Of a stretch of DNA of 23,950 nucleotides, positions 1 to 6,952 are shown piece after piece. The DNA lies in NCBI GenBank assembly GCA_045546175.1, contig JAZQCI010000113.1, positions 1-23,950 on the forward strand. Reading direction: 5' to 3'. A model generated the notes under the pieces. That model searched no databases. It saw nothing but the letters and a program-made list of their open reading frames with translations, and had not been told where the DNA came from. How positions within the stretch are numbered: position 1 is the stretch's first letter; each line of letters starts with the position of its first letter. Both the position numbers and the translations under genes were made by a program. The DNA is from CAG-791 sp045546175. Lineage in GTDB: Bacteria; Bacillota; Clostridia; Lachnospirales; Lachnospiraceae.

Positions 1-1364
1 GAATCAAGTCCGTCGGCATCCGTGCCGGTCTCATTGATGATCTTAATCGTCCCGCCACTGATCTTAATATACGTCTCGGAATCCGCAGCATCAGTACTTG
101 TCTGTGTGCCGTCCTGCCCGGTGCTCGTGTCCGAAGGCATCTGCCCGGTGCCCGTATCCGAAGGCATCTGCCCGGCGCCCGTGGATCCCATATCAGGTGG
201 CGTCGGCATCTCGCCACTGCCCGTGGATCCCATATCGGGCGGCGTCGGCATCTCGCCGTCACCTGCCGCTCCCATATCGGAGCCGCCGCCGTAACGCGCG
301 CGGCCGCCACCCATGCCGCCGCCCATTCCTCCTCCGAACATGTCGCCGTAGCCGCCGTTGGCATTAAATCCGTCATCCCGCGGATAGATCGTGACATCGC
401 CGCCGGAGACATCGATCGTCAGGGCCTCAATGCCTTCATAGCACTCCTTGGCCAGGAGCGTTCCGCCCGAAATATTTACGCCGGCATCAGAGTGAATGCC
501 GTCATCGCCGGTATTGATCGTGACGTCGCCGCCCACCATCGTGATGTCGCCGGTCGTGTGGATGGCGTCGTCCGCCGCCGTAATATCCAGCGTACCGGAC
601 TCCAGGTAAAAGTAGCCGTTTTCAACTTCGTTGGAAGTGACCAGGCCGTCGTCGCCCGCATCCACCGTGATGGAAGCCTCTTTGATGCGAAGACTGTCGT
701 TCGCATGGATGGCGTCCGCCGCCGCCGTCACCGTGATCGTACCGCCTGTGATGACCAGGTCATCGTTGGCAGCAATTCCGTGCATGTACTGCGCGGTTAC
801 CGCAAGGCTACCGCTTCCGTTGATCGTCAGATCATCGTGGGCGAAAATAGCGCCGTCCGTCCCGTCATTGAGAGCGGTCTCGTTGTAGGAAGAGCCGCTG
901 GTGATGCTATTTTGGCTGCCTTCTGCCAGTGTCAGGAACACCTTGTCCGCCTGATCGACCCGAATGCACGCGTCGTCGCTGCAGTTAATCTCCACACCAC
1001 CCAAAAGAATGAAGACCTTGGAAGAGTCGTAGGCATCCACGGAGATATAGCCGTCTGTCAGCGTCCCGGACACTTCATAGTATCCTGCGTTTGAGATCAC
1101 CACATTTCCGTCCACCGTATAAGCACCGCTGCCGGAGATCGAAGCTCCGTCTCCGGTCAGCGTGATCACTGTGGCCCCGGTCGCGTCCCAGCTTCCGTTC
1201 TGGTCATTCGCGGTAAAGTATACCGAGTCGGAATTCTGCTCCGCGTCTTCGTCCACGATCTTTGTGATACCAAGCGACTCCCCGTTCATGAACAGGGCCG
1301 TTAAGACAAGGCTCCCGGCGACGATGGCAACGCAGATTCTGTCGAGATTTTTATGCGTTGACAT
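1..1364 (-). CDS. Secreted carbohydrate-binding beta-helix protein (Cthe_2159/PF14262-like), 3' end outside the window
   Basis: The reading frame is open from an ATG at 1364 to the window edge, so about 454 codons are visible and the C-terminus is missing. The ATG follows a GGGAGG ribosome binding site (1373-1378) and lies 20 nt after the stop of the DUF4956 gene, so the two are probably co-transcribed. Residues about 7-22 are hydrophobic and look like a signal peptide or N-terminal anchor. The body repeats short blocks such as GDDGIHSDAG, AADAIHAND and ADDAIHTTGD, one per predicted beta-helix rung; this is the pattern of the Cthe_2159 carbohydrate-binding family, known from a polygalacturonate-binding structure. 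After about residue 330 comes a Gly/Met-rich stretch (GDMFGGGMGGGMGGG) and then Pro/Ser/Thr repeats. The likely role is extracellular binding of acidic polysaccharide. The family assignment is firm; the ligand is inferred. Confidence 0.85.
   Translation of the reverse strand, partial: MSTHKNLDRICVAIVAGSLVLTALFMNGESLGITKIVDEDAEQNSDSVYFTANDQNGSWDATGATVITLTGDGASISGSGAYTVDGNVVISNAGYYEVSGTLTDGYISVDAYDSSKVFILLGGVEINCSDDACIRVDQADKVFLTLAEGSQNSITSGSSYNETALNDGTDGAIFAHDDLTINGSGSLAVTAQYMHGIAANDDLVITGGTITVTAAADAIHANDSLRIKEASITVDAGDDGLVTSNEVENGYFYLESGTLDITAADDAIHTTGDITMVGGDVTINTGDDGIHSDAGVNISGGTLLAKECYEGIEALTIDVSGGDVTIYPRDDGFNANGGYGDMFGGGMGGGMGGGRARYGGGSDMGAAGDGEMPTPPDMGSTGSGEMPTPPDMGSTGAGQMPSDTGTGQMPSDTSTGQDGTQTSTDAADSETYIKISGGTIKIINETGTDADGLD
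112..262 (-). repeat. In-frame tandem repeats in the low-complexity linker of the carbohydrate-binding protein
   Basis: Two adjacent repeat families are seen. One is about 27 bp and encodes TGQMPSDTG-like units; the other is about 39 bp and encodes GEMPTPPDMGSTG units. All are multiples of three, so length changes keep the frame. They encode a flexible Pro/Ser/Thr/Gly linker that follows a Met/Gly-rich segment. Confidence 0.75.
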
Positions 1365-1384
1365 TGTACGTACCTCCCGAAAGA

Positions 1385-2056
1385 TCAGCCCATGTAATCG
1401 CCGTTGTAGCTTACCAGCACCGCGCTGTTGACGCCTTCGATCTCGGAAAGCTCATTGACAAAGTCCGTGTTGTCGTCCTTAAGCCGGATCTCGAGGTTGA
1501 GCTCGACGCCGCCTCTGCGGGCTGTTTTGCTCTTGACGCTGCACTTGTTGACCTTGTCCTTGAGGAAAGCCATGGCTCTCTCTTCGCTCGCGTGATCATT
1601 GCAGTCCAGGACTACGATGTAAGGATTTGTGTTTTCTTTGCGGTTGGCAAAAAAGAGAATGATCAGGCCGATCATAACACTGCCGAACACGGCCAGCGGG
1701 ATCATTCCGGCGGCCAGCACAATACCGGCTGCGATGGACCAAAACAGGAATGCGATGTCCAGGGGCTCCTTGATCGCCGTTCTGAATCGGACGATGGACA
1801 GCGCGCCGACCATACCGAGTGACAACACTACGTTGCTGGTCACTGCCAGGATGACGAGCGTCGTGATCATGGTGAGCGCCACCAGCGTCACTCCGAAGGA
1901 GGAGGAGTACATGACGCCTGCATAGGTCTTTTTGTAGATCAGATAGATGAACACGCCCAGGCCAAAAGCCAGAAGCAGCGCGATCACCATATCAAACATG
2001 CTCACTGCCGTGATGTTGGAAAGAAAACTTGATGTGAAAATGTCCTGAAAACTCAT
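1385..2056 (-). CDS. DUF4956 integral membrane protein
   Basis: 223 residues. The N-terminal half has about four hydrophobic segments (roughly residues 22-42, 52-76, 100-117 and 119-137). Between the second and third is the family signature, SLGMVGALSIVRFRTAIKEP. The C-terminal third (about 145-223) is soluble, with alternating charged and beta-prone residues resembling a small ferredoxin-like or ACT-like cytosolic domain. A GAGGG ribosome binding site precedes the ATG. DUF4956 proteins are frequently encoded beside VTC-domain polyphosphate polymerases and CotH or carbohydrate-binding proteins, which is the arrangement here. A joint role in polyphosphate synthesis or export, or in cell-surface modification, is inferred from context; the biochemical function of DUF4956 is not established as far as I know. 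Confidence 0.9.
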   Translation of the reverse strand: MSFQDIFTSSFLSNITAVSMFDMVIALLLAFGLGVFIYLIYKKTYAGVMYSSSFGVTLVALTMITTLVILAVTSNVVLSLGMVGALSIVRFRTAIKEPLDIAFLFWSIAAGIVLAAGMIPLAVFGSVMIGLIILFFANRKENTNPYIVVLDCNDHASEERAMAFLKDKVNKCSVKSKTARRGGVELNLEIRLKDDNTDFVNELSEIEGVNSAVLVSYNGDYMG

Positions 2057-2164
2057 TTTTTGTCCCTCATTTCTTAAGCTTCTTTTTTTTGATTTTTTAT
2101 TTGTTATCTATATTCAAATCGGTTTGACCCGACTGTGATCGCGGATCTTAATCCGGAGTTATTT

Positions 2165-2878
2165 TCAATCGTAAATCCTACACTGCGCGTATTTGGAGAA
2201 GGCGCAGACCCTTCTGCCGGGCGTCTGTACCGCGTCCCTGATGATCGACGGCAGGTAGGCGTCCCACTTCACCTCCAGGATGATCCCGGCGTCGCCCGCC
2301 GGCACCGTCACGCAGTCGGGATTCAGAAAATCCGTGCACCCAAGGCCCGTCCTGATGTCGTAATCGAATGTCACCCTGACGTTCCCGGGCCCGTAAATAA
2401 AGGGCTCCCTGGTGTAGTCGACGATGGTCATGGGCTTCATCCCCTGGTACCGCATCTTGCAGTACAGCTCCTGGATCAGGGAGTGGGGCGAGTTGAGCAT
2501 CCAGTCGATATCGCCGTCCACGATCTTCTGCGCTTCTTCCATGGTCAGGGGCGCGGAATATTTTGTCCCCAGACCGTTCACCTTGCTCTTCTTCTCCAGG
2601 TGGATCACCGCTGACGGATCGCCGTTGTAATAGCGGATCCGGAACTTCTCTCTGCGGTTAACGCCGTCGACTTTCTCTCGCAGCGCCTTGTCATTTAAAT
2701 TGTCAAAATACAGACTTCTTATCAGATACTTCCCGTCCACAGCGTGCGGATCCGTCTTTGCGATTGCTCTCAGCCTCTGCCTGATGGCGATAAGATCCGA
2801 CCAGCTGATCTCATGCTTCCACTCGTGGCGGTAGTGTATTTCTTTTCTGTCTTTCACTGCTGTCGTACCGGTTTCCAT
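2165..2878 (-). CDS. VTC-domain polyphosphate polymerase-like protein
   Basis: The protein is a single VTC domain, the catalytic tunnel fold that makes polyphosphate from ATP in eukaryotic VTC4 and occurs widely in Firmicutes. Diagnostic basic and acidic motifs are present in order: RHEWKHEIS, YLIRSLYFDN, KFRIRYYN, HLEKKSK, TREPF, ILEVKWD and the terminal SKYAQCR. I place the start at the ATG at 2878 because GAGGTGAT (2885-2892) lies at ideal spacing before it; a GTG at 2890 and an ATG at 2887 are in frame just upstream, but that ribosome binding site overlaps them. It is the first gene of the unit running into DUF4956 and the carbohydrate-binding protein, although 108 bp separate it from DUF4956, so a second promoter is possible. 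Confidence 0.88.
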   Translation of the reverse strand: METGTTAVKDRKEIHYRHEWKHEISWSDLIAIRQRLRAIAKTDPHAVDGKYLIRSLYFDNLNDKALREKVDGVNRREKFRIRYYNGDPSAVIHLEKKSKVNGLGTKYSAPLTMEEAQKIVDGDIDWMLNSPHSLIQELYCKMRYQGMKPMTIVDYTREPFIYGPGNVRVTFDYDIRTGLGCTDFLNPDCVTVPAGDAGIILEVKWDAYLPSIIRDAVQTPGRRVCAFSKYAQCRIYD

Positions 2879-2913
2879 CTGTATCATCACCTCGCTTTCC
2901 TTTAACTGGGTCC

Positions 2914-2922
2914 ATTATTCCA
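2914..2922 (-). promoter_or_regulatory. Candidate extended -10 promoter of the VTC/DUF4956 unit
   Basis: On the minus strand TGG-AATAAT matches an extended -10 element (TGn plus 5 of 6 bases of TATAAT), 36 nt before the chosen VTC start. No good -35 hexamer is visible, so this is tentative. Confidence 0.3.
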
Positions 2923-2960
2923 TGCGAAACTTAGACAAAACTTAGAAATAGAATAAGTTT

Positions 2961-2990
2961 GAAAAAAAGTCAGGGGATCCTTCCCCTGAC
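2961..2990 (-). terminator. Rho-independent terminator after the ATPase remnant
   Basis: A perfect 9-bp stem (GTCAGGGGA with TCCCCTGAC, loop TCCT, 2969-2990) is followed on the minus strand by ACTTTTTTTC. This is a canonical intrinsic terminator. It lies 31 bp after the stop of the truncated ATPase frame and before the VTC promoter region, so it probably belonged to the intact ATPase gene. Confidence 0.85.
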
Positions 2991-3021
2991 TCACTGATAA
3001 TCATTCCATCCGCGTACGCCG

Positions 3022-3123
3022 CTAAGCCTGGTTCGCTGTCAGCGTCCGCCACTCCGCTTGACGCAGCGCCGTGGTCTTGCCGGCACAAGGGCCTCCGGTT
3101 ATCACTATTTTGGTAACGTCCAT
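3022..3123 (-). pseudogene. Remnant of a P-loop (AAA_28/NadR-like) ATPase gene
   Basis: A 33-codon frame begins with MDVTKIVITGGPCAGKTTAL and stops at TAG (3022-3024). The Walker A motif GGPCAGKT directly after the first strand is typical of small AAA_28/NadR-like nucleoside kinase or ATPase proteins, normally about 170-190 residues. The ATG has a textbook AAGGAGA ribosome binding site and an intrinsic terminator lies just downstream, so both ends of a gene survive. After KTTALRQAEW the sequence no longer resembles the family. The simplest reading is an internal deletion that removed most of the gene. A functional 33-residue peptide is possible but unlikely. Confidence 0.7.
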
Positions 3124-3212
3124 TTTCTTCTCCTTATGGCAGTTCAAGATTCGCAGCGCGAGCCCGCGATATTTCACGATTAATTATACAACAATGCGTG
3201 CGCCAATCATGC

Positions 3213-3218
3213 TATAAT
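3213..3218 (+). promoter_or_regulatory. Extended -10 promoter of the aspartate kinase gene
   Basis: The sequence TGC-TATAAT is a perfect -10 hexamer with a TGn extension, 62 nt before the aspartate kinase ATG. The -35 position is weak, which is acceptable for an extended -10 promoter. Transcription starting near 3225 would include the downstream leader hairpin. Confidence 0.55.
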
Positions 3219-3230
3219 TTGCAGGAATAC

Positions 3231-3259
3231 GTGAAAATCGACCTCCAGGGTCGGTTCAC
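3231..3259 (+). promoter_or_regulatory. Leader hairpin ahead of the aspartate kinase gene
   Basis: GTGAA pairs with TTCAC and CGACC pairs with GGTCG around a 5-nt TCCAG loop, with a small internal asymmetry (AAT against G). It lies between the putative transcription start and the GGAGG ribosome binding site. It has no U-tract, so it is not a terminator; it could stabilise the mRNA or tune translation. It is too short to be the lysine riboswitch. Confidence 0.45.
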
Positions 3260-3280
3260 AGTACAGTCGGAGGAATCATT

Positions 3281-4615
3281 ATGAGCAAGCGCATTGTAGT
3301 CGCCAAATTCGGGGGAACATCCGTTGCGGACGCCGGCCAGTTCCGCAAGATCAGGGAAATCGTAGAAGCCAATCCGGAGCGTAGGTTTATTGTCGTCTCG
3401 GCGCCGGGCAAGCGCTTTCCCGAGGATGTAAAAGTGACCGATCTCCTTCTTGCCTGCTATGAGAAGGCCGCCGCCGGGCAATCTTTTGCCGCGGAATTTG
3501 AGCAGATCCGCCAGCGCTTTCGCGCGATCATCGACGGTCTGAAGATGGATTTTCCTCTGGACAGCGAGCTCGAAATCCTCCGGAATTCTCTCCTGACAGA
3601 GCCCATGAAGGATTACACTGCCAGCAGAGGCGAATATCTCACCGCCAGAATTATGTCAAAATATCTCGGCTTCACATTCGTCGACCCGGCCTGGTGCGTT
3701 TGCTTTGATCAGGACGGACAGCTGAACGCGCCCATGACCTCCCGGACCATGCGCGCTTCTCTCCTTCCTCTGAACCGCGCGGTCATCGCAGGATTCTACG
3801 GCGCCGATATGATCGGTACCATCCGCACCTTCGAGAGAGGCGGCTCCGATATCACCGGAAGCCTTGCAGCCTGCGCCGTCAGTGCGGATCTCTACGAAAA
3901 CTGGACGGACGTATCCGGCCTTTACGCGGCAGACCCCAGGATCGTCGAGAATCCGGAAACTGTCTCCTACATGAGTTACAGGGAACTTCGCACCCTCTCC
4001 TATATGGGTGCTTCCGTTCTCCACTCCGACGCCGTTCTCTCCGCTTCCGAACTGGAGATTCCGATCAACATCCGCAATACCAATAAGCCCGAAGATCCGG
4101 GCACCATGATCGTTCGCCATCTTCCCAAAGGCGTCACCAAGAATCCCGTGACCGGCGTCTCCGGCAGAAAGGGAATGTCCCTGATCCAGATCGAAAAAGT
4201 CATGGTCAGCGACGGTTCCGGTTTCAGCGCCCTGATGCTCGATATCCTTAAGGAGAGAGCCCTCCCCTTTGAATACTGCCTGACAGGCATCGATTCCATC
4301 ACGCTCGTCATCCGCACGGATCTTCTCGCCCCCTGCAAGGAGGACCTTTTTGATGAAATCCGGGAAACCCTGAATCCTGACTTCATCAGCCTGCGGGACA
4401 ACCTCTCGCTGATCGCCGTGACGGGCGAAAAAGCCACGGAGTCCAGCGACGCAAACGTGCGGGTCCTCGAAAAGCTCACCGAGGAAGGGATCGAGATCAG
4501 CACGATCAACCAGGGGGCCGGCAAGCTCAACCTGCTGATCGGCGTCCCCGAAGACCGCTATGAAGATGCCATTAAGGCCATCTATGCCTTCCGGCAGAGC
4601 CATCAGGCGAGCTGA
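3281..4615 (+). CDS. lysC: Aspartate kinase (monofunctional, two ACT domains)
   Basis: 444 residues, usual length for a monofunctional aspartokinase (EC 2.7.2.4), which phosphorylates L-aspartate in the first step of the lysine, diaminopimelate, threonine and methionine pathways. The amino acid kinase domain (about 1-290) shows KFGGTSVA at the N-terminus, the SAPGKR loop, SRGEYLTA, GFYGAD, TFERGGSDITGS and AADPRIV. Two ACT regulatory domains follow (about 300-440), including NQGAGKLNLLIGV. A GGAGG site lies 7 nt before the ATG. It appears monocistronic, with its own promoter upstream and a long hairpin downstream. The sequence does not show which amino acid feeds back on it, so the symbol denotes the enzyme and not a specific isozyme. 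Confidence 0.95.
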   Translation: MSKRIVVAKFGGTSVADAGQFRKIREIVEANPERRFIVVSAPGKRFPEDVKVTDLLLACYEKAAAGQSFAAEFEQIRQRFRAIIDGLKMDFPLDSELEILRNSLLTEPMKDYTASRGEYLTARIMSKYLGFTFVDPAWCVCFDQDGQLNAPMTSRTMRASLLPLNRAVIAGFYGADMIGTIRTFERGGSDITGSLAACAVSADLYENWTDVSGLYAADPRIVENPETVSYMSYRELRTLSYMGASVLHSDAVLSASELEIPINIRNTNKPEDPGTMIVRHLPKGVTKNPVTGVSGRKGMSLIQIEKVMVSDGSGFSALMLDILKERALPFEYCLTGIDSITLVIRTDLLAPCKEDLFDEIRETLNPDFISLRDNLSLIAVTGEKATESSDANVRVLEKLTEEGIEISTINQGAGKLNLLIGVPEDRYEDAIKAIYAFRQSHQAS

Positions 4616-4645
4616 TCTGAATTTGCCAATACCTTTTTTTTAAAT

Positions 4646-4676
4646 CCTTCTTCGGTGGATATTCCACTGAAGAAGG
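4646..4676. repeat. Hairpin copy 1 of a duplicated inverted repeat after aspartate kinase
   Basis: CCTTCTTCGGTGGA pairs with TCCACTGAAGAAGG around TAT: 14 bp with one G-T wobble. It lies 30 bp after the aspartate kinase stop and has no U-tract after it on either strand. It is a near copy of the hairpin at 4727-4767, including part of the flanking ACACC/TTTT sequence. Confidence 0.7.
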
Positions 4677-4726
4677 GGACAGAAACAGACCTATATATCT
4701 CTTAAGACAGTCATAACACCTTTTCT

Positions 4727-4767
4727 AAAACCCTTCTTCGGTGGATATTCCACCGAAGAAGGGTTTT
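4727..4767. terminator. Bidirectional terminator between convergent genes (hairpin copy 2)
   Basis: A perfect 19-bp inverted repeat (AAAACCCTTCTTCGGTGGA and its complement, loop TAT) ends in GGGTTTT on both strands. It lies between the convergent aspartate kinase and amidohydrolase genes and is well placed to stop transcripts from both sides. Confidence 0.75.
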
Positions 4768-4788
4768 AAAAAGGCCTATACACTTTTC

Positions 4789-4825
4789 AAAAGGGGCGTC
4801 CCCCGCAGAACCCGACCAGGGTTCT
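4789..4825 (-). terminator. Probable terminator of the nitrilase-family gene
   Basis: Just after the amidohydrolase stop on the minus strand, a 7-bp stem (AGAACCC with GGGTTCT, 4807-4825) is followed by GGGG-ACG-CCCC and a TTTT run (4789-4803). It is short, but the position and T-run fit an intrinsic terminator. Confidence 0.5.
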
Positions 4826-4839
4826 TCCGCCAACCGCTC

Positions 4840-5631
4840 TCATCCCCCCAGCGGAATCTGCCGCCGCACCCCGTCCACTCTATCCGGATCGATCTGCGCG
4901 GACAGTATTCCCTCCTCCGCGCCCAGTTCGCACACAACGCTCCCCCAAGGATCTGTCAAAATACTGTGCCCATAGGCCACATAAGAAGCCCTCTCATCTC
5001 TGGCCGGCGAACAGCCGAGGACGTAGATCTGCTGGTCCAGCGCCCGGCTCCTGAACAGCGTCTCCCAGTGAGCGGGGCCGGTTGTCATATTGAAGGCCGC
5101 CGGTATGAAGACCATTCTGACTTCCGCCTTTCGCATCTCAATAAACAGGTCCGGAAACCGGATGTCAAAACAGATGCAGACCCCCATCTTTCCGAACTCC
5201 GTGTCAAACACCGTGATCTGTGTGCCGGGAGACAGAACGTCAGACTCTTTAAAATACTGGCCGCCCTGCACGTCGATATCAAACAAATGGATCTTCCGAT
5301 GTCTGCCGATCAGCTTTCCGCCGCGGTCGAAAATATAGGAAGTATTGTAAATCTTCCCCTCCTCAAGCTCAGGAATCGATCCTCCGATCACATAAGCCTT
5401 TCTTTCCCGCGCCAGACTCGCCAGAAACCGATATGTCTCCCCCTCTCCGCTCTCAGCAAACTGAGGAAAACATTTGTTGTCGTAAGGACAAGTGAAGATC
5501 TCCGGAAGAACGACAAAGTCCGGATCGGGCCCACTGTATGTGTCCAGCATTGCCTTTACGGCGTCTCTGTTTTGGCCGGGGTCAGTATAAGTCTTTTTCT
5601 GCAGAGCAACTACTTCAAATTTTTTACTCAT
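4840..5631 (-). CDS. Carbon-nitrogen hydrolase (Nit2/omega-amidase-like, nitrilase superfamily)
   Basis: 263 residues covering one nitrilase-superfamily domain. The Glu-Lys-Cys triad is visible: E44 in VVLPEIF, K112 in GRHRKIHLFDID and C153 in GVCICFDIRFPD. FPD after the cysteine and the HLFDID segment resemble the Nit2/omega-amidase branch, which hydrolyses alpha-ketoglutaramate or related omega-amides in the cytosol; the substrate here is inferred. An AAGGGAG ribosome binding site precedes the ATG. The protein ends RRQIPLGG, where many relatives continue with a short basic tail, so the extreme C-terminus may have been altered. No close co-directional partner is present. Confidence 0.9.
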   Translation of the reverse strand: MSKKFEVVALQKKTYTDPGQNRDAVKAMLDTYSGPDPDFVVLPEIFTCPYDNKCFPQFAESGEGETYRFLASLARERKAYVIGGSIPELEEGKIYNTSYIFDRGGKLIGRHRKIHLFDIDVQGGQYFKESDVLSPGTQITVFDTEFGKMGVCICFDIRFPDLFIEMRKAEVRMVFIPAAFNMTTGPAHWETLFRSRALDQQIYVLGCSPARDERASYVAYGHSILTDPWGSVVCELGAEEGILSAQIDPDRVDGVRRQIPLGG

Positions 5632-5734
5632 TTATTTCTCCCTTCGTGCGGAGCCCAGTTTGTAATAGCATACCACATGATTGGAACTGCAGAAACTCCG
5701 TCCCCGGCATGAAACAGGTTAAAAACCTCTTAGA

Positions 5735-5769
5735 CAAAAAAGCAGCCGCTGTGTGATCACAGCGGCCGC
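5735..5769 (-). terminator. Rho-independent terminator of the lipoprotein gene
   Basis: GCCGCTGTG pairs with CACAGCGGC around TGAT, extended by a GC clamp (5742-5769), and is followed on the minus strand by TTTTTTG. It lies 32 bp after the lipoprotein stop. Confidence 0.85.
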
Positions 5770-5801
5770 AGCCGTTACGTTATTCTAAATTAGTTGTTAT
5801 A

Positions 5802-6833
5802 TTACTTTCCGGCAAGAGCGTGATACCACTCGTTCATGATGGCGCTCGCCTTGGATGTTCCGTCCTCAAATGTCACCTTGTAGAAATACTCCTGCTGCTC
5901 GCTTCCTTCTGCGCCGATGACCTGACGAATGATGTTCTCACTTCCCTCGGCCAGGAAGAAATCATAGCGGACATTGTCCTCAGGGAAATTCAGGACGACA
6001 TACTCGCCGTCGGGAACTTCGTTTTCACCCAGCTCGATGGACTCATAAGTCGCGCCGTTCGTCATCTTCTCATAGAAAGCGACGGGATCAACATCCTTCG
6101 GCTCCATAGGTCCGAACTCTGTTGTGCTGATCGTATACTTGGCAGTCTCATCAAATGCCGCTTTTCCGAGAGCCGCTTCAACGGAAGTGCCGTTGTAATA
6201 CACCTTTGTGAGGCCGTTGTCTGCCGCGAAGGATTCGCGGACATCGTTTGCCCATGCGCAGGCCGCTTCCCACTCCGCCTGATCCTTCTGCATCTCCTCG
6301 GGCGTAGCGCGCTCATAGCGGACGTCTGTGGGATGATTGTAGATCAGGTAGGTTCCGTCTGCCGCTTTCGCAATAGGATCCTCACCGGGATAATCATTTG
6401 CCAGCATCTTCTGTGTGCTCTCTACATCTCTCTCCGTGATCGCGAAGAGCCAGCCTGCACTCATATTCTCATTTGCTGTTCCCTTGGCTGCCTCAACGGA
6501 CTTGGTCTCATAGCAGTCGAAAAGGACGCCGTCCTCGCTCACTTCGGGGGTTTCCACCGTGATCTTGTCTGCCAGCTCCGCGGGAACAGTGATCTTATAG
6601 CCCTTGTTCTCATAGACCTTGGCTTCCGCCGCCTGTGTCTCCGCCGGCTGTGTCGCAGTCTCCTCTTTCTTCTCTTCGACAGCCTCTCCCTGTGCGGGCT
6701 GTGTGGTCTGCGCGGCACCTGCCGCCTCGTCGCCTTTATTCTGGGCACCTGCGACGCCGCAAGCTGCCATAGAGACGATCAAAGCCGGTACAAGCACGCC
6801 CATCTTAACTAAATCTGCTATTCTTCTTTTCAT
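5802..6833 (-). CDS. Putative lipoprotein of unknown function
   Basis: 343 residues that I do not recognise as a named family. The N-terminus is a lipoprotein signal: MKRRIADLVK, a hydrophobic core, then SMAACG with Cys25 as the likely lipidated residue. Met at -3 is slightly unusual for a lipobox. Residues about 30-72 are a low-complexity Ala/Gln/Thr/Glu spacer, as in surface lipoproteins that need distance from the membrane. The rest is an acidic, mixed alpha/beta globular region with GYKITVPAEL near its start and several Tyr/Phe-rich strands. An AGGAGG site lies 8 nt before the ATG, a promoter is visible upstream and a strong terminator downstream, so it is likely monocistronic. A solute-binding or envelope-stress role would be a guess. 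Confidence 0.8.
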   Translation of the reverse strand: MKRRIADLVKMGVLVPALIVSMAACGVAGAQNKGDEAAGAAQTTQPAQGEAVEEKKEETATQPAETQAAEAKVYENKGYKITVPAELADKITVETPEVSEDGVLFDCYETKSVEAAKGTANENMSAGWLFAITERDVESTQKMLANDYPGEDPIAKAADGTYLIYNHPTDVRYERATPEEMQKDQAEWEAACAWANDVRESFAADNGLTKVYYNGTSVEAALGKAAFDETAKYTISTTEFGPMEPKDVDPVAFYEKMTNGATYESIELGENEVPDGEYVVLNFPEDNVRYDFFLAEGSENIIRQVIGAEGSEQQEYFYKVTFEDGTSKASAIMNEWYHALAGK

Positions 6834-6912
6834 TTTTCAATCCTCCTGATTGTTTGAAATCAATACGTTCGGTCATGTGGGAGCCCTCACAGCGCATTTC
6901 TGACGGGCTCAT

Positions 6913-6940
6913 ATAATAATATACGACATCTGACTGACAA
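6913..6940 (-). promoter_or_regulatory. Promoter of the lipoprotein gene
   Basis: On the minus strand TTGTCA (6935-6940), a 16-nt spacer and TATTAT (6913-6918) match the sigma-A consensus at 5 of 6 positions each. The predicted start lies about 72 nt before the lipoprotein ATG. Confidence 0.55.
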
Positions 6941-6952
6941 TCCACGGAATAT

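Noticed and set aside
3281..3300. Lysine riboswitch ahead of aspartate kinase
   Set aside because: Only about 55 nt separate the promoter and start codon, far less than an L-box needs.
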